From: an uncultured Oscillospiraceae bacterium
GTDB lineage: Bacteria > Bacillota > Clostridia > Oscillospirales > Oscillospiraceae
NCBI GenBank assembly: GCA_900752445.1
Contig: CAADVN010000068.1
Location: 1-36,687 of the forward strand
Reading direction: 5' to 3'
Length of the DNA: 36,687 bases
In this document: piece after piece, positions 1 through 8,330 of the stretch
Position numbering within the stretch: the stretch's first letter is position 1
How the letters are laid out: each line of letters opens with the position of its first letter
Notes under the pieces: model-generated
What the model was told of the DNA's origin: nothing
Database searches by the model: none
What the model saw: only the letters and a program-made list of their open reading frames with translations
Made by a program: the position numbers and the translations under genes

Positions 1-3000
1 ATCTTCGGCGACCATCAGGACGTCATGGCCTGCCGCCAGACCGGCTTTGCCATGCTCTGCGAGAGCAACGTCCAGGAGGTCATGGACCTCTCCGCCGTCG
101 CCCACCTCGCCGCCATCAAGGGCCGCGTCCCCTTCCTGAACTTCTTTGACGGCTTCCGTACCTCTCACGAGATTCAGAAGATCGCCGTCTGGGATTACAA
201 GGACCTCGCTTCGATGTGCGACATGAAGGCCGTCGAGGAGTTCCGCTCCCGCGCCCTGAACCCCGAGCATCCGCAGATGCGCGGCAGCCACGAGAACGGC
301 GACATCTTCTTCCAGAACCGCGAGGCTTCGAACAAGTATTACGAGGCCGTCCCCGGCATAGTCGAGGACTACATGAAGAAGGTCAACAAGAAGCTCGGCA
401 CCGATTACCAGCTGTTCAACTACTACGGCGCCCCGGACGCCGACCGCGTCATCGTTGCGATGGGCTCCATCTGCGACGTGACCGAGGAAGTCATCGACTA
501 CCTGAACGCCCACGGCCAGAAGGTCGGCCTCGTGAAGGTCAGGCTGTACAGGCCCTGGCGCGCGGACAAGCTGCTGGCCGCCATCCCGGCGACATGTAAG
601 TCCATCGCTGTGCTCGACCGCACGAAGGAGCCCGGCGCCCTGGGCGAGCCCCTGTACATGGACGTCATGACGAGCCTGGCCGACGCCGGCAGGACCGACA
701 TCAAGGTCATCGGCGGCCGCTACGGCCTCGCGAGCAAGGACACTCCTCCTGCGAGCGTCTTTGCCGTCTACAAGGAGCTGGCCAAGGCCAATCCGAAGGC
801 CCGCTTCACCGTCGGCATCGTGGACGACGTCACGAAGCTCTCGCTGCGTGAGACCAACGCGCCCGACACCTCGCCGAAGGGCACCGTGAGCTGCATGTTC
901 TGGGGCCTCGGCGGCGACGGCACCGTCGGCGCGAACAAGAACTCCATCAAGATCATCGGCGACCACACCAACAAGTATGTCCAGGCCTACTTCCAGTACG
1001 ACTCGAAGAAGACCGGCGGCGTGACCATCAGCCACCTGCGCTTCGGCGACAAGCCCATCAAGAGCCCGTACTACATCAACAAGGCCGACTTCGTGGCCTG
1101 CCACAACCCGAGCTACATCACCAAGGGCTTCAAGATGGCGCAGAAGCTCAAGGCCGGCGGCGTGTTCCTAGTGAACAGCCAGTGGAGCTTTGAGGAGCTG
1201 GAGCACCACCTCGACGCGGACGCCAAGAGGTACATCGCGAAGAACAAGATAAAGCTCGTCATGATCAATGCCATCGACCTCGCCCAGCAGATCGGCATGG
1301 GCAAGAGGACGAACACCATACTCCAGAGCGCGTTCTTCTCCCTGGCCAAGGTCATCCCCGAGGACCAGGCCATCAAGTACATGAAGGACGCCGCGACGCA
1401 CTCCTACCTGAAGAAGGGCCAGGACGTCGTCGATATGAACCACAAGGCCATCGAGCTGGGCGCTTCCGCCTACACCGTCGTCGACGTGCCCGCCAGCTGG
1501 GCGAACGCCGTTGACGAGGCGAAGCCCGTCGAGCTCACCGGCCGCGGCCCGGTCGTGAAGATGGTCAAGGAGATCCTTGCCCCTGTCGGCAAGATGGACG
1601 GCGACAGCCTGCCCGTCTCCGCGTTCAAGGCCCACGCCGACGGCACCTTCGAGCTGGGCGCCTCCGCTTACGAGAAGCGCGGCGTTGCGGTCTCCGTGCC
1701 CGAGTGGGACAGCACGAAGTGCATCCAGTGCAACCAGTGCGCCTATGTCTGCCCGCACGCGACCATCAGGCCGTATGCGCTCACCGCTGAGGAGGCCGCT
1801 GCGGCTCCTGCGGCTGCGAAGATCGTCCCGGTCAAGGCCGGCAAGGGCAAGGACGTCTACTCCTTCGCCATGGCCGTCTCGCCGCTGGACTGCATGGGCT
1901 GCGGCGTCTGCGCCGGCGTCTGCCCGGTGAAGGCCCTGACCATGGTCCCGATGGAGAGCCAGCTCGACCAGCAGGACGTCTGGACCTACATGACCGAGAA
2001 GGTCGCGGAGAAGAAGGACATGCAGGACAACACGGTCAAGGGCAGCCAGTTCAAGCAGCCCATGCTCGAGTTCTCCGGGTCCTGCGCCGGCTGCGCCGAG
2101 ACCAGCTACGCAAGGCTCATCACCCAGCTCTTCGGCGACCACATGATCGTCTCCAACGCCACCGGCTGCTCGTCCATCTGGGGCGGCCCGGCTGCCCCCA
2201 GCCCCTACACCGTCAACAAGGAAGGCAAGGGCCCGGCCTGGGTCAACAGCCTGTTCGAGGACAACGCGGAGCACGGCCTGGGCCTCTACCTCGGCCAGAA
2301 GAAGATCCGCGACGACCTCGCTGCCAAGACGAAGGAGCTCATCGCTGTCGACTGGTGCTGCGCCGAGCTGAAGGAAGCCGCTCAGAAGTGGCTCGACACC
2401 TATAACGACGGCAACGCCAACGGCGACGCCGCGAAGGCCTACATTGCCGCCCTCGAGGACAGCATCTGCACCGTCGACGAGCTGTGCGCCAGCGACAACG
2501 CCGAGATCAAGGCCTACGGCGAGAAGCTCAAGGCCGCCGGCAAGGCCGTCTGCGACTGCGACGCCTGCAAGCTCGCGGCTGAGATCCTGACCAAGAAGGA
2601 TTACCTGAACAAGAAGTCCGTGTGGATCATGGGCGGCGACGGCTGGGCCTACGACATCGGCTACGGCGGCCTCGACCATGTGCTCGCGTCGGGCGAGGAC
2701 GTGAACGTCTTCGTCTTCGACACCGAGGTCTACTCCAACACCGGCGGCCAGGCCTCGAAGGCCTCCAACATCGGCCAGGTGGCTCAGTTCGCCGCCGCCG
2801 GCAAGGAGATCAAGAGCAAGGCCCTCGCGGAGCTGGCTATGACCTACGGCTATGTCTACGTGGCGCAGATCGCCATGGGCGCGAACCCGGCCCAGACCAT
2901 CAAGGCCATCACCGAGGCCGAGGCCTACAACGGCCCGTCCCTGATCATCGCCTACGCCCCCTGCGAGATGCACAGCATCAAGGGCGGCATGACGAACTGC

Positions 3001-3255
3001 CAGAGCGAGATGAAGAAGGCTGTCGACTGCGGCTACTGGAACCTCTACAGGTTCAACCCGGCTGCGGAGCCGAAGTTCGCGCTGGACAGCAAGGAGCCGG
3101 CGGACGGCTACCGTGCCTTCCTGATGAACGAGGCCAGGTACTCCCGCCTGACCCGCGAGTTCCCCGAGAGGGCCGACAGGCTCTTCGAGGCGAGCGAGGC
3201 CAACGCCAAGGCGAGGTACGAGCACCTGCTCAAGCTCAAGGAAATGTACAAATAA
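1..3255 (+). CDS. nifJ: pyruvate:ferredoxin (flavodoxin) oxidoreductase, 5'-truncated
   Basis: The frame is open from base 1, so the gene starts upstream; 1084 residues are visible and about 100 N-terminal ones are missing compared with the usual ~1170-1190. The enzyme oxidises pyruvate and CoA to acetyl-CoA and CO2 and reduces ferredoxin in the cytoplasm. Visible in order (numbering from base 1): end of the PFOR N domain (IFGDHQDVMACRQTG), the transketolase-C-like domain, the gamma domain (GLGGDGTVGANKNSIK, near 297), a two-cluster ferredoxin domain (CIQCNQC at 574, CMGCGVC at 631), and the TPP domain (GDGWAYDIGYGG near 879). The proximal cluster cysteines appear complete: C695, C698, C723 and C988. 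Codon use is strongly biased (GCC, AAG, GAC), as expected of a highly expressed gene. A terminator follows 15 bases after the stop. Identification is firm. Confidence 0.97.
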   Translation: MFGDHQDVMACRQTGFAMLCESNVQEVMDLSAVAHLAAIKGRVPFLNFFDGFRTSHEIQKIAVWDYKDLASMCDMKAVEEFRSRALNPEHPQMRGSHENGDIFFQNREASNKYYEAVPGIVEDYMKKVNKKLGTDYQLFNYYGAPDADRVIVAMGSICDVTEEVIDYLNAHGQKVGLVKVRLYRPWRADKLLAAIPATCKSIAVLDRTKEPGALGEPLYMDVMTSLADAGRTDIKVIGGRYGLASKDTPPASVFAVYKELAKANPKARFTVGIVDDVTKLSLRETNAPDTSPKGTVSCMFWGLGGDGTVGANKNSIKIIGDHTNKYVQAYFQYDSKKTGGVTISHLRFGDKPIKSPYYINKADFVACHNPSYITKGFKMAQKLKAGGVFLVNSQWSFEELEHHLDADAKRYIAKNKIKLVMINAIDLAQQIGMGKRTNTILQSAFFSLAKVIPEDQAIKYMKDAATHSYLKKGQDVVDMNHKAIELGASAYTVVDVPASWANAVDEAKPVELTGRGPVVKMVKEILAPVGKMDGDSLPVSAFKAHADGTFELGASAYEKRGVAVSVPEWDSTKCIQCNQCAYVCPHATIRPYALTAEEAAAAPAAAKIVPVKAGKGKDVYSFAMAVSPLDCMGCGVCAGVCPVKALTMVPMESQLDQQDVWTYMTEKVAEKKDMQDNTVKGSQFKQPMLEFSGSCAGCAETSYARLITQLFGDHMIVSNATGCSSIWGGPAAPSPYTVNKEGKGPAWVNSLFEDNAEHGLGLYLGQKKIRDDLAAKTKELIAVDWCCAELKEAAQKWLDTYNDGNANGDAAKAYIAALEDSICTVDELCASDNAEIKAYGEKLKAAGKAVCDCDACKLAAEILTKKDYLNKKSVWIMGGDGWAYDIGYGGLDHVLASGEDVNVFVFDTEVYSNTGGQASKASNIGQVAQFAAAGKEIKSKALAELAMTYGYVYVAQIAMGANPAQTIKAITEAEAYNGPSLIIAYAPCEMHSIKGGMTNCQSEMKKAVDCGYWNLYRFNPAAEPKFALDSKEPADGYRAFLMNEARYSRLTREFPERADRLFEASEANAKARYEHLLKLKEMYK

Positions 3256-3270
3256 GAAAAGCACAAATGA

Positions 3271-3302
3271 AAAACAGGCGTCCAGATGGGCGCCTGTTTT
3301 TT
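3271..3302. terminator. bidirectional intrinsic terminator between nifJ and ABC-F gene
   Basis: AACAGGCGTC and GGGCGCCTGTT pair around a short loop with one G-T wobble. A T run follows on the plus strand and an A run precedes the stem, so it can serve both nifJ and the convergent ABC-F gene that ends at 3323. Confidence 0.85.
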
Positions 3303-3322
3303 CATGCCGTCACTTCAGGTCG

Positions 3323-4927
3323 TCACCGACCGGCTTCGAGGCCGGCGAGGTCCATGTACTCGTCGTAGCTGCACATGCGGTCCGTTATGCTGCCGTCGGG
3401 GTTTATCTCGATTATCCTGTTTGCCACGGTCTGGGTAAGCTGGTGGTCGTGGCTCGAGAAGATGACATTGAAGGGGAAGGCCTCGAGCCCGTTGTTGAGC
3501 GCGGCGATGCTCTCGAGGTCGAGGTGGTTCGTCGGCTGGTCGAGCAGCAGGACGCTTGCCCCGGAGAGCATGAGCTTGGAGATCATGCAGCGCACGCGCT
3601 CGCCGCCGGAGAGGACGTTCACGGGCTTGTACACCTCGTCGCCCGAGAAGAGCATGCGCCCGAGGAAGGTGCGCAGGTAGCTCTCGCGCTTGTCCTCACT
3701 AAACTGGCGCATCCAGTCCATGATGGAGAGCTCGCATCCCTCGAAGTAGGCGCTCGAGTCCGTGGGCATGTAGCCCTGCGTCGTGGAGACGCCCCATTTT
3801 ATCTCGCCGGAGTCCGGCTCCTCCTCGCCCATGAGCAGCTTGAAGAGCAGCGTAACGGCCAGCTCGTTGCGGCTGATGAGGGCGATCTTGTCCTCGCGGC
3901 CCATGATGAAGCTGACGTTCTTCAGGACCGGCACGCCGTCCACGGACTTGCAGAGGTCTGTGACGAAGAGCCTGTCCTTGCCGGGCTCGCGGTTGGCCTT
4001 GAATCCCACCCAGGGATAGCGGCGGGAGGACGCTGGCAGCTCCTCCACGGTGAGCTTGTCGAGCAGCTTGCGCCGGCTCGTCGCCTGGCGGGACTTGGAC
4101 TTGTTGGCCGAAAAGCGGCGTATAAAGCTCTGCAGCTCCTCTATCTTCTGCTGCGCCTTCTTGTTCTGGTCTTTTATGAGCTTCTGTATGAGCTGGCTGG
4201 ACTCGTACCAGAAGTCGTAGTTGCCGACGTACATCTTTATCTTGCCGTAGTCTATGTCCACGATGTGCGTGCAGACGTTGTTGAGGAAATAGCGGTCATG
4301 GCTGACGACGAGCACGGTGCCCTCGTAGTCCATGAGGAAGTCCTCGAGCCAGACGACGCTCTTGAGGTCGAGGTTGTTCGTGGGCTCGTCGAGCAGGATG
4401 ATGTCCGGCTTGCCGAAAAGCGCCTGGGCCAGCAGCACCTTGACCTTGAGCCGCGGGTCCATGTCGGCCATGAGCGTGCCGCAAAAGGCGGTGTCCACGC
4501 CGAGGCCCTGGAGTATCTTGCCGGCGTCGCTCTCGGCCTCCCAGCCGCCCAGCTCGGCAAATTCCTCCTCCAGCTCGGAGGCGCGGATGCCGTCCTCGTC
4601 CGTGAAGTCCGGCTTTTCATAGATGGCGTCCTTCTCCTTGCCGCACTCGTAGAGCCGCATGTTTCCCATTATGACCGTATCCAGCACGGTGTAGGCGTCG
4701 TACATGCCCTGGTTCTGCTTGAGCACGGACATGCGCGCCTTCGGGTCGATATAGACGTGCCCGCCGGTGGAATCAACTTCGCCGGACAGTATCTTGAGGA
4801 AGGTGGACTTCCCCGCCCCGTTCGCACCGATGATGCCATAGCAGTTACCAGCGGTGAACTGCAGGTCCACATTGGTAAAAAGCACCTGCCCGCCGTATTG
4901 CAGGCTGAGATTATCAACTGTTATCAT
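3323..4927 (-). CDS. ABC-F family ATPase, YkpA/YbiT type
   Basis: A 534-residue soluble protein with two ABC domains and no membrane segments. ABC-F proteins act on the ribosome, typically at the E site; this subfamily resembles B. subtilis YkpA and E. coli YbiT, which are not classic resistance proteins. Domain 1 has a good Walker A (GANGAGKS, ~34-41) and Walker B (LLDEPTNNLDL, ~178). Domain 2 is unusual: the P-loop position reads ISRNELAVTLLF (~346-357) without G-K-S/T, the signature LSGGE is intact (~437), and Walker B reads DQPTNHLDLES (~461), with Gln in place of the catalytic Glu. Start chosen at ATG 4927, preceded by GGGGAG; an upstream in-frame TTG adds nine residues of poor sequence. 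It lies 100 bases downstream of mnmE on the same strand with a candidate promoter in the gap. Confidence 0.9.
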   Translation of the reverse strand: MITVDNLSLQYGGQVLFTNVDLQFTAGNCYGIIGANGAGKSTFLKILSGEVDSTGGHVYIDPKARMSVLKQNQGMYDAYTVLDTVIMGNMRLYECGKEKDAIYEKPDFTDEDGIRASELEEEFAELGGWEAESDAGKILQGLGVDTAFCGTLMADMDPRLKVKVLLAQALFGKPDIILLDEPTNNLDLKSVVWLEDFLMDYEGTVLVVSHDRYFLNNVCTHIVDIDYGKIKMYVGNYDFWYESSQLIQKLIKDQNKKAQQKIEELQSFIRRFSANKSKSRQATSRRKLLDKLTVEELPASSRRYPWVGFKANREPGKDRLFVTDLCKSVDGVPVLKNVSFIMGREDKIALISRNELAVTLLFKLLMGEEEPDSGEIKWGVSTTQGYMPTDSSAYFEGCELSIMDWMRQFSEDKRESYLRTFLGRMLFSGDEVYKPVNVLSGGERVRCMISKLMLSGASVLLLDQPTNHLDLESIAALNNGLEAFPFNVIFSSHDHQLTQTVANRIIEINPDGSITDRMCSYDEYMDLAGLEAGR

Positions 4928-4957
4928 ATTAGCTCGCTCCCCAGATGTTCTCAATTA

Positions 4958-4986
4958 AGCATAACACACAGCGCCAACGAGCGCAA
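4958..4986 (-). promoter_or_regulatory. candidate promoter for the YkpA-type gene
   Basis: TTGCGC (4986-4981), 17-base spacer, TATGCT (4963-4958) on the minus strand, 30 bases before the ATG. The -35 matches only half the consensus, so this is weakly supported. Confidence 0.35.
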
Positions 4987-5027
4987 GCACAAGCCAGGGC
5001 CTCACGGATAATAATGTTATGTCTACC

Positions 5028-6395
5028 TCACTTGCCCACGCAAAACCTTGAAAAGATGCGGTCCGTGATATCCTGCTTTACGCTCCTGCCGGTCAATTCT
5101 GCCAATGCATCCAGCGCGGCCTCCGCCTCTGTGAGGACGGCGTCGGCGGTATATCCCTGCGCCAGCGCCTCCTGTGCAGCATCGAGCGAACCGAGGGCAC
5201 GTCTCACAGCCTCGGCCTGCCGGGCGTTCGTTAGAAGCTCCCCTGCCGGGGCCTCCGGGTTCGGGAACAGCCGCGCCACAGCCTGCTCCAGAGCCTTCAA
5301 GCCCTCTCCTGTCAGTGCGCTCACCGTCAGTATATTCTTGAAACTTGCCTCCAGCACCTCTCGCTCTATCACCTGGGGCAGGTCGGTCTTGTTTATAACA
5401 CAAATGCTGTTTTTTGCCGCTTTAGCCGCGTTTATGGTCTCAACATCCTCCTTATTCAGCATTTCAGAGCCGTCAAACACCGCAATTACAAGCTCGGCCT
5501 CGCGCGCTGCGCGCAGGGCCCGGCGTATGCCCTCCTGCTCCGCCTCGTCCGGCGACTGCCTGAGCCCGGCTGTGTCCGTCAGCCTGAGCAGCGTGTCGCC
5601 CAGCAGCAGCTTCTCCTCTATCGTGTCCCGGGTCGTACCCGGCTTTGAGGTCACAATGGCGCGGTCATAGCCCAGCAGCGCGTTTAAAAGCGAGCTTTTG
5701 CCCGCGTTCGGCCTGCCGACTATCGCGGCGCGCACTCCCTCCCTGAGCACCCTGCCTCTGTCGAAGCCCTCGAGCAACGACCTCAGTTCCGAGGCTGATT
5801 CTGCCAGTTTATTCTTATACCCTTCCAGCTCAAAGGGCTCAATATCCTCGTCAGGATAGTCCAGCACGGCGTCAAAGTGAGATATTATGTCTACTACATC
5901 TGAATAAACCTGTTCCGCCCTGCGGCTCAGGGCGCCGCCGAGCTGGCCGGCGGCGTTTGCCGCGGCGCAGGCGGTCTCGGCCTCTATGATGTCGATGACG
6001 GCCTCGGCCTGGGTCAGGTCGAGCCTCCCGTTGAGGAAGGCGCGCTTTGTGAATTCACCGGGCCCGGCCTGGCGGCAGCCTGCGGCAAAGAGCGCGTCAA
6101 GCGCGGCGCGGAGCACGACGGGCGAGCCGTGGCACTGGAGTTCGGCGGTGTCCTCGCCCGTATAGCTGTGCGGAGCACGGCTTATCGTGCACAGGCACCA
6201 GTCGAGCGTTCGGCCCTGCGCGTCCTCGAGCCTGCCGTAGACGAGCTGCCTGTCCCGGTGCGCGGACATGCCGCGTCCGTCCGCAGCGCTGAAGACCCGC
6301 TCGACCGCAGCTATCGCCCCGGGGCCTGAGATACGCACGATGCCTATGGCCGATACGCTCATACCCGTCGCTATCGCAGCTATGGTATCCGACAT
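5028..6395 (-). CDS. mnmE: tRNA uridine-5-carboxymethylaminomethyl modification GTPase MnmE (TrmE)
   Basis: A 455-residue protein, the usual length. With MnmG it modifies U34 of tRNAs that read split codon boxes, using a formyl-THF-derived carbon. Visible parts are the N-terminal TrmE folate-binding domain (ATGMSVSAIGIVRISG, EDTAELQCHG), a helical domain, an inserted G domain with GRPNAGKSSLLNALLG, DTAGLR and NKTDLP, and the C-terminal FCVGK with the conserved cysteine. ATG 6395 is preceded by GAGGGAG at good spacing; an earlier in-frame ATG (6404) lacks support. mnmG is not adjacent, unlike in many Firmicutes. The terminator of the upstream SLH gene ends only about 15 bases before this start, so no promoter fits between them; expression must come by read-through or from a promoter inside the upstream gene. 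Confidence 0.96.
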   Translation of the reverse strand: MSDTIAAIATGMSVSAIGIVRISGPGAIAAVERVFSAADGRGMSAHRDRQLVYGRLEDAQGRTLDWCLCTISRAPHSYTGEDTAELQCHGSPVVLRAALDALFAAGCRQAGPGEFTKRAFLNGRLDLTQAEAVIDIIEAETACAAANAAGQLGGALSRRAEQVYSDVVDIISHFDAVLDYPDEDIEPFELEGYKNKLAESASELRSLLEGFDRGRVLREGVRAAIVGRPNAGKSSLLNALLGYDRAIVTSKPGTTRDTIEEKLLLGDTLLRLTDTAGLRQSPDEAEQEGIRRALRAAREAELVIAVFDGSEMLNKEDVETINAAKAAKNSICVINKTDLPQVIEREVLEASFKNILTVSALTGEGLKALEQAVARLFPNPEAPAGELLTNARQAEAVRRALGSLDAAQEALAQGYTADAVLTEAEAALDALAELTGRSVKQDITDRIFSRFCVGK

Positions 6396-6410
6396 TTCAA
6401 GCACTCCCTC

Positions 6411-6439
6411 AAAAAAAGCCGGCGCAAGGCCGGCTTTTT
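6411..6439 (-). terminator. intrinsic terminator after the SLH-protein gene, abutting the mnmE RBS
   Basis: GCCGGC stems (6418-6423 and 6429-6434) with a GCAAG loop are flanked by A and T runs, giving an extended hairpin. On the minus strand a seven-T tract follows and runs straight into the mnmE Shine-Dalgarno GAGGGAG. Confidence 0.88.
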
Positions 6440-6455
6440 CCTTTATATTTTACTC

Positions 6456-7469
6456 TCAGCCCAGGGTCAGGCTTTTACGCTCGCTCGCGTCGAACATCCT
6501 GACGATGATGGCCGCGACCTCGCTGCGCTTTATGCTGCTCTCCGGCATGAAAGCGCCGTCCGTGCCCGTGCCCTCCAGGATGCCCGCACGGTAGAAGGCG
6601 TATATCTCCGCCGAGCCCAAGCTGCCTGTCGCAACGTCTGGTATGGCGTTGTCGGCGACGCTGTTTATGGCCTCGTACTCGCTTGTGGGCAGGGCATTAT
6701 AGAACAGGCGCACATAGTCGCGCCGGCTGATTGGCGCATCGTACTGCGCGTTCGTCAGCGAGCCATAGCTCTCCGGTGCAACGCCGTTGTTCACCGCATA
6801 GCTTACATAGCTCGCGTACCAGGGATTGCCGTTTTCCAGCGTGACTGCGCCCTCATTATAGAGCTGGTGCATGCAGGCGGCGATCTTTATCGCCTGAGCC
6901 ACCGTGAAGCTCATATCCGGCGCATAGCTCGTGCTCGACACACCGTCTATGAGCCCGAGCTCGACTGCGGTATAGACATATTCCCTGAACCAGCTGTCAG
7001 CCGCAACGTCCGTGAAGCTGAGGCTCTGCGGCAGTATGCTCGTGTATCCGCCGGAGATCAGCAGCGTAGCCGCCGAGGATGCGGTCAGGCTAACGCTCGA
7101 GGCCTCGCAGCAGATATACATTTGATTTTTCTCAATGCTGCCAGCGGAGATCTCGCTGCCGGTGCTGGCATTCAGCAGGGTGCCGGAGTTTATCTTCGCC
7201 TTCGCGCTGCCCGAGAGCAGCACCGCGCTGGTGCCGGCCTGGAGCTTGACGCCGCTGCCGGCTGTGAGCGTGACCTTGCTCGCACCCGCCTTCAAGTCCG
7301 AGACTGCGGCGTTAATGTCCTTGCCCGCCTGTGTTATGAGCTCCTGCGCCCAGTTGTCGGCCCGGCTTTTGGACACCAGGGGATCATCCGCGCTGCCCGC
7401 CGCCGAGGCTGTAACGCCCCCTGCGATGAGACAGACGATCATCACAAATGCCAGAACTCGTCTGCGCAT
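6456..7469 (-). CDS. secreted protein with S-layer homology (SLH) domains
   Basis: A 337-residue exported protein: signal peptide MRRRVLAFVMIVCLIAGG ending near ASAA, a ~130-residue middle part rich in S, A, G and T with beta-strand-like alternation (no enzyme motif seen), then three SLH repeats in the C-terminal half (FTDVAADSWFREYV; PWYASYVSYAVNNGV; AFYRAGILEGTGTDGAFM). SLH triplets normally bind pyruvylated secondary cell-wall polymer, which anchors the protein to the envelope. Start ATG 7469 has AGAGGTG upstream. It begins 13 bases after the rex stop, so the two are probably cotranscribed. A strong terminator follows. The substrate or partner is unknown. Confidence 0.88.
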   Translation of the reverse strand: MRRRVLAFVMIVCLIAGGVTASAAGSADDPLVSKSRADNWAQELITQAGKDINAAVSDLKAGASKVTLTAGSGVKLQAGTSAVLLSGSAKAKINSGTLLNASTGSEISAGSIEKNQMYICCEASSVSLTASSAATLLISGGYTSILPQSLSFTDVAADSWFREYVYTAVELGLIDGVSSTSYAPDMSFTVAQAIKIAACMHQLYNEGAVTLENGNPWYASYVSYAVNNGVAPESYGSLTNAQYDAPISRRDYVRLFYNALPTSEYEAINSVADNAIPDVATGSLGSAEIYAFYRAGILEGTGTDGAFMPESSIKRSEVAAIIVRMFDASERKSLTLG

Positions 7470-7482
7470 GTGGACACCTCTT

Positions 7483-8145
7483 TTATTTCTGGTTTTTCTC
7501 GCCGGCTTCGGCGTCCATCCGCTCCGACATGTAGTAGCCCAGGGCCAGCAGACTGTCGGAAAAGTGGATATTCTCGACGATGACGTCGGACTCGGCCACG
7601 TCCAGCTCCACATTCGTGAAGTTCCAGATGGCTTTGACGCCGTGGCTCACGAGCTCATGGGCAGCCCGGTTCGCCATTATCTTCGGCACCGAGAGCACCG
7701 CCATATCGACCCGGTTGTTCTCAAAGATCTGCGGCAGCTCGGAGATGTCGTGCACACGGATGCCCGAGATATCCGTACCTATGAGCTCGGGCCGCACGTC
7801 GTAGGCGGCGACCATGTGGAAGCCGTACTGCTCGAAGCAGAAATTCTCGATAAGTGCGCGGCCTATGTTGCCCACGCCCACCAATATGACTGAAAAGTCC
7901 CTGTTCATGCCCAGGATTGAGGCGATCTCGCCCCGAAGCCCCGTGACATTATAGCCGTAGCCCTGCTGCCCGAACTCGCCGAAGCAGCTGAAATCCTGTC
8001 TGATCTGCGACGAGGTCAGCGACATCTGCCGGCCCAGCTCACCGGAGGAAATCCTGTCCACCCCAGCGGTCTTGAGCTCGTCCAGCTTGCGCAGATACCT
8101 TGGCAGCCGCCTTATCACATTGTTTGATACCTTGAGCTGTTTCAC
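7483..8145 (-). CDS. rex: redox-sensing transcriptional repressor Rex
   Basis: A 220-residue regulator, family length, that senses NADH/NAD+ and represses fermentation and respiration genes when NAD+ is high. Visible are the N-terminal winged helix (VIRRLPRYLRKL; SSGELGRQMSLTSSQIRQDF; FGEFGQQGYGYNV) and a Rossmann domain with LVGVGNIGRAL, ending with the domain-swapped helix region. Start chosen at GTG 8145, because GGTGG lies six bases upstream and the protein then begins VKQLKVSNNVIRRL, close to the family N-terminus; ATG 8169 and TTG 8178 are in-frame alternatives. A near-consensus promoter lies 60-90 bases upstream. No convincing Rex box was seen in that promoter. The pairing with an SLH gene is unusual. 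Confidence 0.95.
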   Translation of the reverse strand: MKQLKVSNNVIRRLPRYLRKLDELKTAGVDRISSGELGRQMSLTSSQIRQDFSCFGEFGQQGYGYNVTGLRGEIASILGMNRDFSVILVGVGNIGRALIENFCFEQYGFHMVAAYDVRPELIGTDISGIRVHDISELPQIFENNRVDMAVLSVPKIMANRAAHELVSHGVKAIWNFTNVELDVAESDVIVENIHFSDSLLALGYYMSERMDAEAGEKNQK

Positions 8146-8206
8146 TTTTATCCACCAATTTTCTTTCATGCCTCTCAAAATGAGAGTAATTTCACTTCAG
8201 TCTATG

Positions 8207-8236
8207 ATTATAGCACAAACCGCTTGGCCATTGCAA
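8207..8236 (-). promoter_or_regulatory. sigma-A promoter of rex-SLH operon
   Basis: TTGCAA (8236-8231), 18-base spacer, TGC-extended TATAAT (8212-8207) on the minus strand. A small dyad, CTCTCA-AAA-TGAGAG at 8172-8186, lies in the leader and covers the alternative start codons; its role is unknown. Confidence 0.75.
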
Positions 8237-8262
8237 TAGAAAATAAGCCGCAAATGCTGCGG

Positions 8263-8313
8263 AAAAAATTATAAAATTCCCCTCAAATTGCCCTGTGCCG
8301 GCAACTTGAGGGG
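8263..8313 (-). terminator. intrinsic terminator of the trmB-to-anti-sigma operon
   Basis: A 14-bp stem (8279-8292 with 8300-8313, one mismatch) and a 7-base loop, followed on the minus strand by an AT-rich tract that includes six T. It lies 17 bases after the anti-sigma stop. Confidence 0.88.
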
Positions 8314-8330
8314 TGGTTTCCTGTTTTTAT

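Noticed and set aside
1168..3264. A 698-codon open frame on the minus strand opposite nifJ
   Set aside because: It is a by-product of the strong third-position C/G bias of nifJ. The translation is low-complexity (L, V, D, G, A, R) and has no family motifs.
8172..8186. CTCTCA-AAA-TGAGAG dyad as a Rex operator
   Set aside because: It does not match the TTGTGAA...TTCACAA type Rex box and lies downstream of the promoter; kept only as a leader hairpin note.
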